Below, piece after piece: positions 42,289 through 50,039 of a stretch of 64,000 nt of DNA. How positions within the stretch are numbered: position 1 is the first letter of the stretch; every line of letters starts with the position of its first letter. The DNA is taken from positions 180,606 to 244,605 of the forward strand of contig CAKRZO010000003.1 of NCBI GenBank assembly GCA_934433135.1, in the 5' to 3' direction. The notes below the pieces were generated by a model. That model saw nothing but the letters and a program-made list of their open reading frames with translations, searched no databases and had not been told where the DNA came from. A program made the position numbers and the translations under genes. The stretch is from an uncultured Acetatifactor sp. Its GTDB lineage: Bacteria; Bacillota; Clostridia; Lachnospirales; Lachnospiraceae.

Positions 42289-42391
42289 GAACAGGTGCTA
42301 AAACAGGTGCTAAAACAGGTGCTGAAGCACCTGCTAAGCACCTGCTAAGCACCTACTAAGCACCTACTAAAGCATCTGCAGAAATACCTGC
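42289..42391. repeat. Inverted array of 11- to 12-base tandem repeats
   Basis: Three units AACAGGTGCTAA are followed by five inverted units GCACCTGCTAA or GCACCTACTAA, then two decayed ones, so the array folds into a long hairpin. It lies just after the esterase stop codon. No coding or known function was recognised. The 362-base gap 42030-42391 holds only this array and the terminator. Confidence 0.75.
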
Positions 42392-43222
42392 TTATATTTC
42401 TTCGTAAGCAAATTTCACGGCCTTCTGAATCCATTCGGACGTCTCATGTGCCTGGGAAAAGCTGCAGTCATTGGTTACGCAGGTTCCTAGGCAAAGCCCG
42501 TGATTTCCGTGAAGATACATGTGCATGACACACTTTATCTTTCTCCTGGCCAGTTCCAGTGCAAAGGAATAGGAATTTACCGGTGAAACCGCTCCGTCTT
42601 CCGCCGTATGCCACAGGAATGTAATCGGTGTCTCGTCATCAATCTGCCTGTCTGTGGAAAGCAGATCCAACAGATCCTGCCTGTCAATCTGTTCCTCTCC
42701 CAGGAGATTTTCCATGGAACCGTGATGGCTGAATTCTAACCGGGAGAGAATTACCGGATAACACAGAATCAGCTTGTCCGGACGATAGATATGACAATCC
42801 ACGTCATTCATACCTTCCGCTGCAAAATAGGAATCAAACTTATTCCACAAAGTTCCGGTGCAGGAACAAAGATGTCCTCCTGCGGAAAAACCGGAGGCTG
42901 CTATATTGTGCGGATCAATCCCGAATTCTTCTGCGTGCTCTCTCACAAAACGAATGGCTTTAAAAGCCTGCAGCTGCGGTGTCGGGAAATGCACCGGCGT
43001 ACAGCTGTAATCCAGAATAAATGAGCAGATTCCGTCTGCGGCATACTTTAATGCAATCGGTTCTGCTTCTCCGGAATACGTAATGGCATACGCTCCTCCC
43101 GGAAAAATAACAACCGCAGGCCGCCTGCCCGCGTAAGAAGTCTGTCCGCATACATCCGGTATGTAACAACGAAGCGGCACCGTCACACCATTGGCTGTGA
43201 TATCTACTGTTTTAAAAAGCAT
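42392..43222 (-). CDS. Alpha/beta-hydrolase, acetyl-xylan-esterase-like (BD-FAE family)
   Basis: 276 residues of the alpha/beta-hydrolase fold. PAVVIFPGGAYAITYSGEAE gives the oxyanion-hole HGGG-like turn as PGGAY, GFSAGGHLCSC holds the nucleophilic Ser, TFLWHTAEDGAVSPVNSY the Asp, and HMYLHGNHGLCL the His. It should deacetylate xylose- or mannose-containing oligosaccharides in the cytoplasm, since no signal peptide is present. AGGAG precedes the ATG. A promoter lies at 43271-43299. Confidence 0.88.
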   Translation of the reverse strand: MLFKTVDITANGVTVPLRCYIPDVCGQTSYAGRRPAVVIFPGGAYAITYSGEAEPIALKYAADGICSFILDYSCTPVHFPTPQLQAFKAIRFVREHAEEFGIDPHNIAASGFSAGGHLCSCTGTLWNKFDSYFAAEGMNDVDCHIYRPDKLILCYPVILSRLEFSHHGSMENLLGEEQIDRQDLLDLLSTDRQIDDETPITFLWHTAEDGAVSPVNSYSFALELARRKIKCVMHMYLHGNHGLCLGTCVTNDCSFSQAHETSEWIQKAVKFAYEEI

Positions 43223-43270
43223 TTTCTGTTCTCCTTTTGATTCTTTCTGCTTTCAATAAGATTTTATCAC

Positions 43271-43299
43271 ATCATACCACAGTTTTAGCGGAGTGTCAG
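43271..43299 (-). promoter_or_regulatory. Promoter for the esterase gene
   Basis: CTGACA and TATGAT on the minus strand with a 17-base spacer, about 50 bases before the ATG. The same two boxes, spacer length and flanks (CATCATACCA) recur at 44553-44581. Confidence 0.65.
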
Positions 43300-43333
43300 T
43301 AAATAATTTTACTTTTTTGCGCGACTTATTGCA

Positions 43334-43675
43334 TCAATTGTAACAGTTCAGACGCGCCATTCGCAAAACCGCGCTCTCACTTTCAAGAATATCTTCAAAA
43401 ATCGGCGTAAAATCAATATCCTTGATTGCCCCATACTGGCTGATAAAATATCTGCTCATATAATCCTCATGTTTCCGCACACCCTTTTCTCCGGTAGTTC
43501 CAAAGTCAGATAGCGCATACAGAGTACTGAAATGGCTGCCATCATCCCGCTCCACAAATTTGATTTCATCTCTTCTGAAAAGATTGGAGTTTAAAAAAAT
43601 CGGATTGTGCATATTGAAAATCAACTGCGCATGATGAATATTAATATCATCAGAGATAGAAATTATTATGAACAT
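43334..43675 (-). pseudogene. C-terminal fragment of an AAA-family ATPase (abortive-infection/OLD-like)
   Basis: About 113 codons read as the end of a chromosomal SMC/OLD-like AAA ATPase: AQLIFNMHNPIFLNSNLF (normally QLIFTTHN), RRDEIKFVERDDGSHFSTLY, then LSDFGTTGEKGVRKHEDYMS and FISQYGAI. Walker A and B, which lie upstream in such proteins, are missing, and no ribosome site fits. The end runs into a fragment of the palindromic repeat at 43340. It is directly downstream of a HEPN/MNT pair, so a defence locus has been partly lost. Confidence 0.65.
43340..43380. repeat. Partial GTAACAGTTCA repeat
   Basis: GTAACAGTTCAGACGCGCCA and the following bases match the left end of the element at 20951-21114. 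It marks the end of the ATPase fragment. Confidence 0.65.
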
Positions 43676-43711
43676 ACTGCCGGGGACTTCATGGTCTCAA
43701 GTTTGCCGTTA

Positions 43712-44113
43712 TTATGAAAAATTTTGAGTCAAGTACCCGGATATTGCTTCTAAGAATTCTTTTGCTCTTTTGTATTGCACTTCTGCATCCTGAGCAGATA
43801 CGATAAAAAAGTCAGCATAATCAGTATTATTTCTGATCTGAAATGCCTGACTTATGTATATTGAATACTTTTTGCCAATCTCTCCTGTTTTTATAAACTC
43901 TTTTTGAAAATAGGCTATTACTCCTGCATGTTTGGAAAAATCCTGTCCTTTCATCGCCAACAAGGCCCTTACCGCCATAAACATAGCATAATACGAGCGT
44001 CCTATCGAATCCTTATAATTCCCAGCATCCAAAAGAATTTTTGAAGAATCTAATCTTTCCTCTGCCATTTCCAGTCTATATTTCATTAACTCTTTTCTGT
44101 TATCAAGCAACAA
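43712..44113 (-). CDS. HEPN-domain protein
   Basis: 133 residues, helical. The HEPN pattern is visible: YRLEMAEERLDSSKILLDAG, SYYAMFMAVRALLAMKGQ, and the C-terminal IRNNTDYADFF, the region where the catalytic R...H/DY motif lies. No RX4-6H is present, and the DY form suggests the subgroup that pairs with MNT enzymes. HEPN proteins of such pairs are RNases or toxins controlled by AMPylation. Its start overlaps the MNT gene by 11 bases, so they are co-translated. In this window it may be a toxin-antitoxin or defence pair. Confidence 0.85.
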   Translation of the reverse strand: MLLDNRKELMKYRLEMAEERLDSSKILLDAGNYKDSIGRSYYAMFMAVRALLAMKGQDFSKHAGVIAYFQKEFIKTGEIGKKYSIYISQAFQIRNNTDYADFFIVSAQDAEVQYKRAKEFLEAISGYLTQNFS

Positions 44114-44444
44114 TTTTCACCCCTTCCTTTTGTATATTTCTGTAATATGGTAAGTCATTTTTGTACTTTTCAAATTCTTCATAAGGAATTACTGTCGGTG
44201 AAACAATTGTTCCGTACTCTAATTCAAGCTCAGAGGATATATCCCATAACTCTTTCAGTCTCTTTTGCAGTTCATTTCTTTCTCCGCGCACAATAGCCAC
44301 GATATCAATATCCGAATCTCTTTGATAATCTCCTCTTGCATAAGAACCGTACAATATAACCGTGACCAACTCAGTACCATAAATCTTCCTGTACGCCTGC
44401 ACCATTTCTGTTAGAATTATATTTAACTCATTTTTTGTACACAT
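44103..44444 (-). CDS. MNT-type nucleotidyltransferase (antitoxin-like)
   Basis: About 113 residues with the minimal nucleotidyltransferase signature GSYARGDYQRDSDIDIV, that is GS followed by the DxD metal-binding pair. MNT enzymes transfer AMP or nucleotides to their HEPN partner and neutralise it. ATG 44444 is preferred over GTG 44453 because AAGGGG is ten bases upstream. It overlaps the HEPN gene by 11 bases, and both are read from a promoter at 44553-44581. Confidence 0.88.
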   Translation of the reverse strand: MCTKNELNIILTEMVQAYRKIYGTELVTVILYGSYARGDYQRDSDIDIVAIVRGERNELQKRLKELWDISSELELEYGTIVSPTVIPYEEFEKYKNDLPYYRNIQKEGVKIVA

Positions 44445-44552
44445 ATATTTCACGCCCCTTTTCAGTTATCTTCTCCCGGTTCCGTTTCTTCTTTACTATA
44501 CCATTCTCTTCCTAAATTCCGCAGAAAAATGTATCAACCCCGCCTCTACTAC

Positions 44553-44581
44553 ATCATACCATATTTTTACCTGTATGTCAG
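44553..44581 (-). promoter_or_regulatory. Promoter for the MNT/HEPN pair
   Basis: CTGACA and TATGAT, 17 bases apart on the minus strand. The flanks (CATCATACCA) match the esterase promoter at 43271-43299. The rest of the 431-base gap 44454-44884 shows no gene or other recognisable site. Confidence 0.65.
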
Positions 44582-44884
44582 TATATAATTTCTTCCCTTA
44601 ATAAAAAATATCTGTGTCAATTATGTCAAAAATCGTGCCGATTATGCAGAATACAACACAAACCCAATTGCTTCTGCTAAAATATGGCATTGGCTTTATT
44701 GCCCCTATTAGCTGTATTTGTAATTACAATGATATCTGTACTGTGAATAATATCCGTGGATATCATCGTTCTCATAATATAAGCTGGGAACAATACTAAC
44801 ACCGCGTAATATAAAAGAGAATTCTACTATGAACGCTGGCATCCTCGTGGAATAGGGTACCTGCTGCAAAAACGGAGAGAGAAA

Positions 44885-46360
44885 ATGGAAGTGAAAAAGC
44901 TGACGGGTTATCCGTCCATCGACAAGCCCTGGCTGAAATATTACTCCGAAGAGGCTATCAATACCCCGTTGCCGGAGTGTACTGTCTGGGAAAACATCTA
45001 CAAACGCAATAAGAATCATCTGACCGACACAGCGCTGCTTTACTTTGGGAAAAAAATTTCCTACAGGAAGCTATTTTCTGAAATCGACAGAACGGCCAAG
45101 GCATTGGCAAACCTCGGCGTAAAGAATGGGGATAATGTTGCGATTTGTATGCCCGCCGTACCGGAAGCAATCTATACGATTCTTGCGCTCAACAAACTCG
45201 GTGCAAACGCAGGGATGCTCAATCCCACCTTCAACGAGACTCAACTGACGGATCGCGTCAATGAGATGGGAGCCAAAGTATTGGTCGTAATCAACGAGCT
45301 GTACGCCACCATGCAAAATGTGATCCCCAAAACGACCATCAAATACGTTGTCACTTGCGCAGCTGTCAATTCACTGGGGACCTTTGCACGGCTGGCTAAA
45401 AAAATAAGATCCATTCAAGGAACACTGAGCTGGAATACGTTCATCCGACAGGGACAAGGGACATTTTACCAAACATCCGCCTATGAGAAGCAAAAACCTG
45501 CCATCATGGTCTTCTCCTCCGGAACAACCGGGGCTTCAAAAGGAATTCAGCTTACCAATGATGGCATCAACGCAACGGTGTGCGAATACGAGTGCGGCGG
45601 TTTCGACTTTAAGCGGCAAGATATTTACTTTGCACAGATTCCCATTTGGTTCTCCACCGGGATAAGCGTGACAATGCTGACACCACTTGCACATGGCATT
45701 ATTACGCTTCTGGAGCCAATTTATGATTTTGAGATATTCTATCGCTACATTTTGAAGTACAAGCCGAATTTTCTTATAACAGCTACGGGTCTGCTGGACT
45801 ATCTGATGAACAAACAGCCTCATGCGCAAGCATATAAGCATTTCATGTATCTGTGCGCAGGCGGTGAATATGTTGCCCCTGTCGCAGAAGAAAAGTACAA
45901 CAAGTGGCTTGCCGATAACGGAAACCTGCGCGGTCTGCATAAAGGGTGTGGTATGTGTGAATGCGGCGGAACCGTTACCTATTCCTGTGAGCGGATCAAC
46001 ACCGTTGGGGCTGCCGGTATTCCCATGCCGCATGTAACGGTAGCCACATTTGACCTTGTGACCGGGGAAGAAAAGCGCTATGGCGAACGCGGCGAGATCC
46101 GCGTCCTGACACCATGCCGGATGCTGGGCTATTATAAAAAACCGGTCGAAACAGCTAAGTATTTTCATACTGCTCTGATCGGCGGAGCCAATCAGGAAGA
46201 AGTGCTACACATGATAAAGACGCACTGCACTGAAAAGCTGGATGTGACACATCAACCGACATTGCTCCGGCTCTATGATGACGCGCTGCCTGTTGCACCC
46301 AGCGGAAAGCTGGATATAAGAAAAATGAAGGAGAACACAGATCATTTGATTCGTCTGTAA
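44885..46360 (+). CDS. Acyl-CoA synthetase-like adenylate-forming enzyme with probable internal deletion
   Basis: 491 residues of the ANL superfamily. The A3 loop MVFSSGTTGASKGIQ (about 209-222), the domain A5-like MCECGGTVTYS and the A10 lysine motif PSGKLDIRKMKE at the end are all present. After GYYKKPVETAKYFHT (about residue 428) the usual TGDxG and hinge (A7-A8, about 80 residues) are missing, and the frame continues directly with ALIGGANQEEVLHM of the C-terminal domain. Adenylate formation might remain but the hinge that swaps to thioester formation would be gone. GGAGAG lies just upstream of the ATG. The gene is alone between intergenic regions rich in repeats. Confidence 0.78.
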   Translation: MEVKKLTGYPSIDKPWLKYYSEEAINTPLPECTVWENIYKRNKNHLTDTALLYFGKKISYRKLFSEIDRTAKALANLGVKNGDNVAICMPAVPEAIYTILALNKLGANAGMLNPTFNETQLTDRVNEMGAKVLVVINELYATMQNVIPKTTIKYVVTCAAVNSLGTFARLAKKIRSIQGTLSWNTFIRQGQGTFYQTSAYEKQKPAIMVFSSGTTGASKGIQLTNDGINATVCEYECGGFDFKRQDIYFAQIPIWFSTGISVTMLTPLAHGIITLLEPIYDFEIFYRYILKYKPNFLITATGLLDYLMNKQPHAQAYKHFMYLCAGGEYVAPVAEEKYNKWLADNGNLRGLHKGCGMCECGGTVTYSCERINTVGAAGIPMPHVTVATFDLVTGEEKRYGERGEIRVLTPCRMLGYYKKPVETAKYFHTALIGGANQEEVLHMIKTHCTEKLDVTHQPTLLRLYDDALPVAPSGKLDIRKMKENTDHLIRL

Positions 46361-46433
46361 AGAAGAAATAGGCACTTTTTAAAGGATTATGATAAATCGT
46401 CAGAACCGATGGATTTAAGGTATTTCTCAAAAT

Positions 46434-46526
46434 TTTGACATCTTATTTCATTTTTGCTCGATAAATTGAAATAAGGCTCTCGTTTTTGGTTTCTTATTTC
46501 AATTTCGTTCGACAAATTGAAATAAC
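46434..46526. repeat. Two tandem palindromic repeats, TTATTTCAATTT type
   Basis: CTTATTTCATTTTTGCTCGA and TTCTTATTTCAATTTCGTTC begin two copies of about 35 bases; each ends AAATTGAAATAA, so each is a palindrome, and they lie 53 bases apart. A third partial unit follows. The minus-strand translation is repetitive (YFNLS and EIR repeated) but is not taken as a gene. Confidence 0.7.
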
Positions 46527-46548
46527 GATCATTGAAATCAGCAAAACT

Positions 46549-46599
46549 GCGGATGCTCAGGTACCTTTCCATTCTTCGGAAAGGCACCTGAGCATCCGC
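46549..46599. terminator. 22-base-stem hairpin between convergent genes
   Basis: GCGGATGCTCAGGTACCTTT with CC pairs with GGAAAGGCACCTGAGCATCC with GC across a seven-base loop, with one mismatch in 22. It lies between the acyl-CoA synthetase and GH4 genes and probably terminates both, although there is no T-run. Confidence 0.8.
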
Positions 46600-46627
46600 T
46601 TTCGGGAACCATATTCAAAAAGGTCGA

Positions 46628-47941
46628 TTATTTGTAATCTCCCAAATAATCTTTATTGATTGCAAACAGTTCATCTGTCATATCCTTTATTTCCTGCAGG
46701 CTGCAGACTGCGGATGTTAAAGGATCCATGCAGACTGCCTGGAAGACCTTTCTCTTGTTCTTTTCCATGGCAGCTTCCACTACCAGGTTTTCCATGCTTG
46801 CGGTGGTATTGACCAGGATTGCCAGATGAGGCGGCATTTTGCCCACATACATTTTGTGGAATCCGGTTTCGTCGGTATAAACCGGAATTTCAACACAGGC
46901 ATTTGCAGGAAGATTGGGAATGCAGTTGTCATTGATAACATTGCCGTTAAAGACATAGGGAGTATGATCTCCGATCACAGCATTGAAAATTCTGGCTGCA
47001 TACTCGTTGCCTCGTTTGGTGTCCACGTTATCATTTTCCAGAAAATCATGGAACTCTTTTCTCCAGTCACGCTCCTTTAATCTTAAATTAAGAGAAAAGG
47101 CATAGACTCCCGGATTCCAGCAGGTACCATGAGTACAGTATTTTTCGATTAAATCCGGTCTTTTCCGGAACCAGGCATTGTATTCGGAATTATGACCGCT
47201 GGACTCGGTTACGTAATAGTCCAGATGACGGAACATTTCATTCCGTACGATTTCTTTTTCATAATATTCCGGGTCTTTGATTTTTTCACGAAGAGCCGGA
47301 TACAAATCCTCTCCGTGATGTTCCAGTTTCAAATAGAATGCCTGATGATTCACGCCTGCACAGAGATAGCTTACTTCATCTGCCGGAACATCCAGCCAGC
47401 CTGCCAGCATTGCTACGGTATTTTGAACACTGTGGCACAGACCGGTGACGTTTACTTTGGTATAAGTCTGCATTGCTTTACAAAGCATGGACATCGGATT
47501 GGTATAATTCAAAAAGACTGCATTGGGACAGCATTCTTCGATATCCTTACAAATATCCAAAAGCAACGGAATGTTTCTTAAAGCCCGGAAAATTCCGGAT
47601 ACGCTCCTGGTATCCCCTACGTTTGTATCTACACCGTATTTTTTAGGAATTTCAATATCATGACGCCAGATATCGATGCCCCCGTTAAATACCGTACACA
47701 AAACGCCATCTGCACCCTGGAGTGCCTCTCTTCTGTCCAACGTAGCCGTAATGCGGGCATTGGTTCCCATAGCCCGGTTAATCTTCTCGACTACCTGACG
47801 GGTAAGCTCCAGACGCTCGGCATCAATATCCATAAGCGCGATTTCACAATCCGCGAATGCAGGATAGGTCAGCAGGTCACGCACCAGACTTCTGGTAAAG
47901 ACCCAGCTGCCGGCACCTATAAAAGTAATTTTTTTAGCCAT
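46628..47941 (-). CDS. melA: GH4 alpha-galactosidase
   Basis: 437 residues closely following E. coli MelA in layout. NAD-binding AKKITFIGAGSWVFTRSL opens the protein, LNYTNPMSMLCKAM and GLCHSVQNTV (Cys169, His170 with NAD+ and Mn2+) form the active site, and AGVNHQAFYLKLE follows. GH4 uses an NAD+-dependent redox mechanism. It should split alpha-galactosides such as melibiose in the cytoplasm. The AraC-type gene starts about 300 bases away in the opposite direction and may control it. Alpha-glucosidase and glucuronidase members of GH4 exist, but the MelA-like sequence favours galactose. Confidence 0.93.
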   Translation of the reverse strand: MAKKITFIGAGSWVFTRSLVRDLLTYPAFADCEIALMDIDAERLELTRQVVEKINRAMGTNARITATLDRREALQGADGVLCTVFNGGIDIWRHDIEIPKKYGVDTNVGDTRSVSGIFRALRNIPLLLDICKDIEECCPNAVFLNYTNPMSMLCKAMQTYTKVNVTGLCHSVQNTVAMLAGWLDVPADEVSYLCAGVNHQAFYLKLEHHGEDLYPALREKIKDPEYYEKEIVRNEMFRHLDYYVTESSGHNSEYNAWFRKRPDLIEKYCTHGTCWNPGVYAFSLNLRLKERDWRKEFHDFLENDNVDTKRGNEYAARIFNAVIGDHTPYVFNGNVINDNCIPNLPANACVEIPVYTDETGFHKMYVGKMPPHLAILVNTTASMENLVVEAAMEKNKRKVFQAVCMDPLTSAVCSLQEIKDMTDELFAINKDYLGDYK

Positions 47942-48106
47942 ATGAATTTTCTTCCTTTCCTGAACGATTACAAAGTTTTCCCCTGACTACTAACGATCTT
48001 GATTTTCTTTCCGTGACAGATCTGTTATATCCTATTATAAAGATTCCTGCTGAAAAAGCGATAACATTTCCTGCTAATCATATGCAGGATTCTGCTGTCA
48101 AAATCA

Positions 48107-48135
48107 TTGACGGGAAGTACAAATTATGCTAGACT
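48107..48135 (+). promoter_or_regulatory. Promoter for the MsmR/MelR-like regulator
   Basis: TTGACG and TAGACT with a 17-base spacer. The transcript would carry the 16-base tandem repeats in its leader before the ATG at 48242. The melA/regulator gap 47942-48241 holds no other feature I can support. Confidence 0.7.
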
Positions 48136-48149
48136 GAGGAAGCAAAACC

Positions 48150-48229
48150 GAGGAACAGCAATGCCGAAGAACAGCAACACCTAAGAGCAGCAACACTGAA
48201 AAACAGCAATGCCGCAGAACACTAAACGG
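48150..48229. repeat. Five 16-base tandem repeats in the regulator leader
   Basis: Units such as GAGGAACAGCAATGCC, GAAGAACAGCAACACC and GAAAAACAGCAATGCC follow one another in 16-base steps, five times, with a partial sixth at 48136-48149. They end just before the GGAG ribosome site. Confidence 0.8.
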
Positions 48230-48241
48230 AGCGAAAAGCAG

Positions 48242-49066
48242 ATGCAAATACATACCGGGCACAAAGATACGACCAATTTTACTTCCGAGAAATATCTGCG
48301 GATTAATTCCTGTGGATTTCAGGAAGCAGTTAAAACGGATTACAAAGTTTTAAGACCCGCCGGAAGGGTGGATTATCACCTTCTTTATGTACTGGACGGG
48401 AAAGTAATTGTCTTCTACGGCGGACAGAAATTCGAGCTTACTGCAGGAGACTGGGTTTTGTATCCGCCATTTGAAAAACAGGAATACCTGTTTCTGAAGC
48501 AAGATGCCGGACGGACTTTCTGGGTGCATTTTACGGGATGCTCTGCAGAAGAAATTTTGTCCGATACCGGCATTTTTCCCGGAGCAACTTTTCAGAAGCC
48601 TTCTTCCCATGCCATAGAATGTTTCCGGAATATGGTTCGTGAAAGACAGCTGTCTGCCTATATACATGAAACTGCTGAAAATGCTTTGCTGATGCAGGCA
48701 CTGATCTGCCTTTCCCGGAAAACCAAAAAGGGCGGAAACGATCTGTCCGGTCTGGAAGATGTGATTCTACGGATGCATGAGCACTATAAAGAGCCCTATC
48801 ACCAGGCAGACTATGCGAGAATGTGTGCCTTAAGCGAAGGGCGCTTTGCCCACAAATTCAAGGAGCATACAGGGGTTTCTCCCGGGCAGTATTATATTGC
48901 AATCCGAATGGAAAAGGCGAAAGAACTTCTTGCCTGCACGAACCTGCCGGTATCGAATGTGGCCGATGCGGTTGGCTATGACAATGCCCTGTACTTCAGC
49001 CGCCTGTTTCGGAGTTTTCAGGGCATGTCACCGTCAGCCTACCGTAACATGAAAATACGGGGCTGA
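48242..49066 (+). CDS. AraC family transcriptional regulator with cupin sensor (MsmR/MelR-like)
   Basis: About 274 residues. The cupin sensor (VDYHLLYVLDGKVIVFYGGQ, GDWVLYPPFEKQEYLF) is followed by a C-terminal pair of helix-turn-helix units with LPVSNVADAVGYDNALYFSR and FRSFQGMSPSAYRNMK. ATG 48242 is preferred: GGAG lies ten bases upstream, and an earlier ATG lies in the tandem repeats. Divergent from melA with the long shared upstream region, so the most likely role is sugar-responsive control of melA. The 3' end nearly touches the stop of the convergent cohesin-like gene. Confidence 0.9.
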   Translation: MQIHTGHKDTTNFTSEKYLRINSCGFQEAVKTDYKVLRPAGRVDYHLLYVLDGKVIVFYGGQKFELTAGDWVLYPPFEKQEYLFLKQDAGRTFWVHFTGCSAEEILSDTGIFPGATFQKPSSHAIECFRNMVRERQLSAYIHETAENALLMQALICLSRKTKKGGNDLSGLEDVILRMHEHYKEPYHQADYARMCALSEGRFAHKFKEHTGVSPGQYYIAIRMEKAKELLACTNLPVSNVADAVGYDNALYFSRLFRSFQGMSPSAYRNMKIRG

Positions 49067-49071
49067 TCACT

Positions 49072-49827
49072 TTACAGCCCTTTTGACCGTGTATTCCTTA
49101 TTTTTCGCCGGATACTATACGAAAGAAGAAGCAAAAGAAGGACGATAAGCCACCAATACCAATGAAATCCGGTATTTTCCGGCTTTTCTGTTTCTTCTCC
49201 ATCCGTTCCTTCCGCCTCCTGTGTACCATCCGTCTCATCGGTTTCGTCTGTTCCGGAACTTGACTGATCTTCCGAGACAATTATTACGGTAAGATCCTTC
49301 GCTTTGCAAAAAAAGCTGTCTGTACCGTCTTCTTTCGATACCAGAAAGTCTTCACTGGTGATCTGCGTCTCTCCGCTCTCCCCTGTTACTTCCATCTGAA
49401 AGTTTCCGAGAAGCACCTTTTCTTTCCACAAACTTCCGCCTTCCATAGAGACATAATTCATATAGAAACGGCGCATATCATCCTGTATGGCAATATCCGT
49501 AGTCTGAACTTCATTCTTCGTCATGACACTGTCTTCTATCAGTCTAAGGCAACTACTGTCATAGCTGATTTCATCCTGCATGGCATACATCAGGTACTCC
49601 TGCGCCGCATCTGTCCTTTCCAAGGTACAGGTTACGGTAATGATATCTCCTTTTTGCACCGTAACGGTATCTTTCCCGTCCACGGTTAATTCATAACAGA
49701 AAGTTCTTTCCTCCTTTGCGGCTGCCCCGGTTCTGGAAAAAGCAGCCAGACAGATCAGAAGAATTCCCAGTGCAAATCCGAATTTTTCCCCTTTTCTGTG
49801 ATATTTTGCTTTCCTGTTTTTGTCCAA
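49072..49827 (-). CDS. Membrane-anchored cohesin-like protein
   Basis: 251 residues. A signal peptide (FGFALGILLICLAAF), then a cohesin-like beta-sandwich of about 135 residues (VQKGDIITVTCTLERT, EISYDSSCLRLIEDSV, KVLLGNFQMEVTG), an acidic T/E/D/G-rich linker, and a C-terminal membrane helix WYWWLIVLLLLLLSY with a basic tail RRKIRN. The topology displays the domain outside the cell. Next gene upstream is the 2038-residue protein that ends in a dockerin-like module, so this is a candidate anchor for it. The cohesin call is by fold features and residue pattern and is weaker than the topology call. Confidence 0.72.
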   Translation of the reverse strand: MDKNRKAKYHRKGEKFGFALGILLICLAAFSRTGAAAKEERTFCYELTVDGKDTVTVQKGDIITVTCTLERTDAAQEYLMYAMQDEISYDSSCLRLIEDSVMTKNEVQTTDIAIQDDMRRFYMNYVSMEGGSLWKEKVLLGNFQMEVTGESGETQITSEDFLVSKEDGTDSFFCKAKDLTVIIVSEDQSSSGTDETDETDGTQEAEGTDGEETEKPENTGFHWYWWLIVLLLLLLSYSIRRKIRNTRSKGL

Positions 49828-49888
49828 TGTGACCTCCGTTCCACAGGGATAAACTGATAAGACTATGCTGCTGTTGAAGCAGCTTCCC

Positions 49889-49968
49889 GGGTGGACTCAC
49901 ACGGATCCGTTCAGAGTACGCTTTTGCTCCATTTTGCGCCTCTTATCGGATTCCGCATGAGCCCGCCC
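49889..49968. repeat. GGGCAGGC-family palindromic repeat, copy 3
   Basis: GGGTGGACTCACACGGATCC and the complement of GGATTCCGCATGAGCCCGCC are imperfect inverted ends. The flanking CTTAGAAA and ACTTTGTAAGTTTAT match the sequence beyond the copy at 22719. It fills the gap between the giant gene and the cohesin-like gene. Confidence 0.65.
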
Positions 49969-50039
49969 TTAGAAAGCGGCTCTTTTACTTTGTAAGTTTA
50001 TTCTGCCAACCCTGACATTACTATAGAATGTTTCTCTCT

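Noticed and set aside
42107..42352. Minus-strand frame with VLAPVLAPV repeats
   Set aside because: It is a translation of the inverted repeat array and terminator, without start signals or protein similarity.
44614..44799. Plus-strand frame of 61 codons upstream of the acyl-CoA synthetase
   Set aside because: No ribosome site, no protein-like pattern and AT-rich intergenic sequence; not taken as a gene.
46434..46526. Mini-CRISPR (two direct repeats 53 bases apart)
   Set aside because: Repeats are themselves full palindromes, differ from each other at several bases, and no cas gene is near.
46387..46587. Minus-strand frame with repeated YFNLS/EIR units
   Set aside because: The frame reads through tandem palindromes and starts inside a terminator-like stem, with no ribosome site. 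The repetition reflects the DNA repeats.
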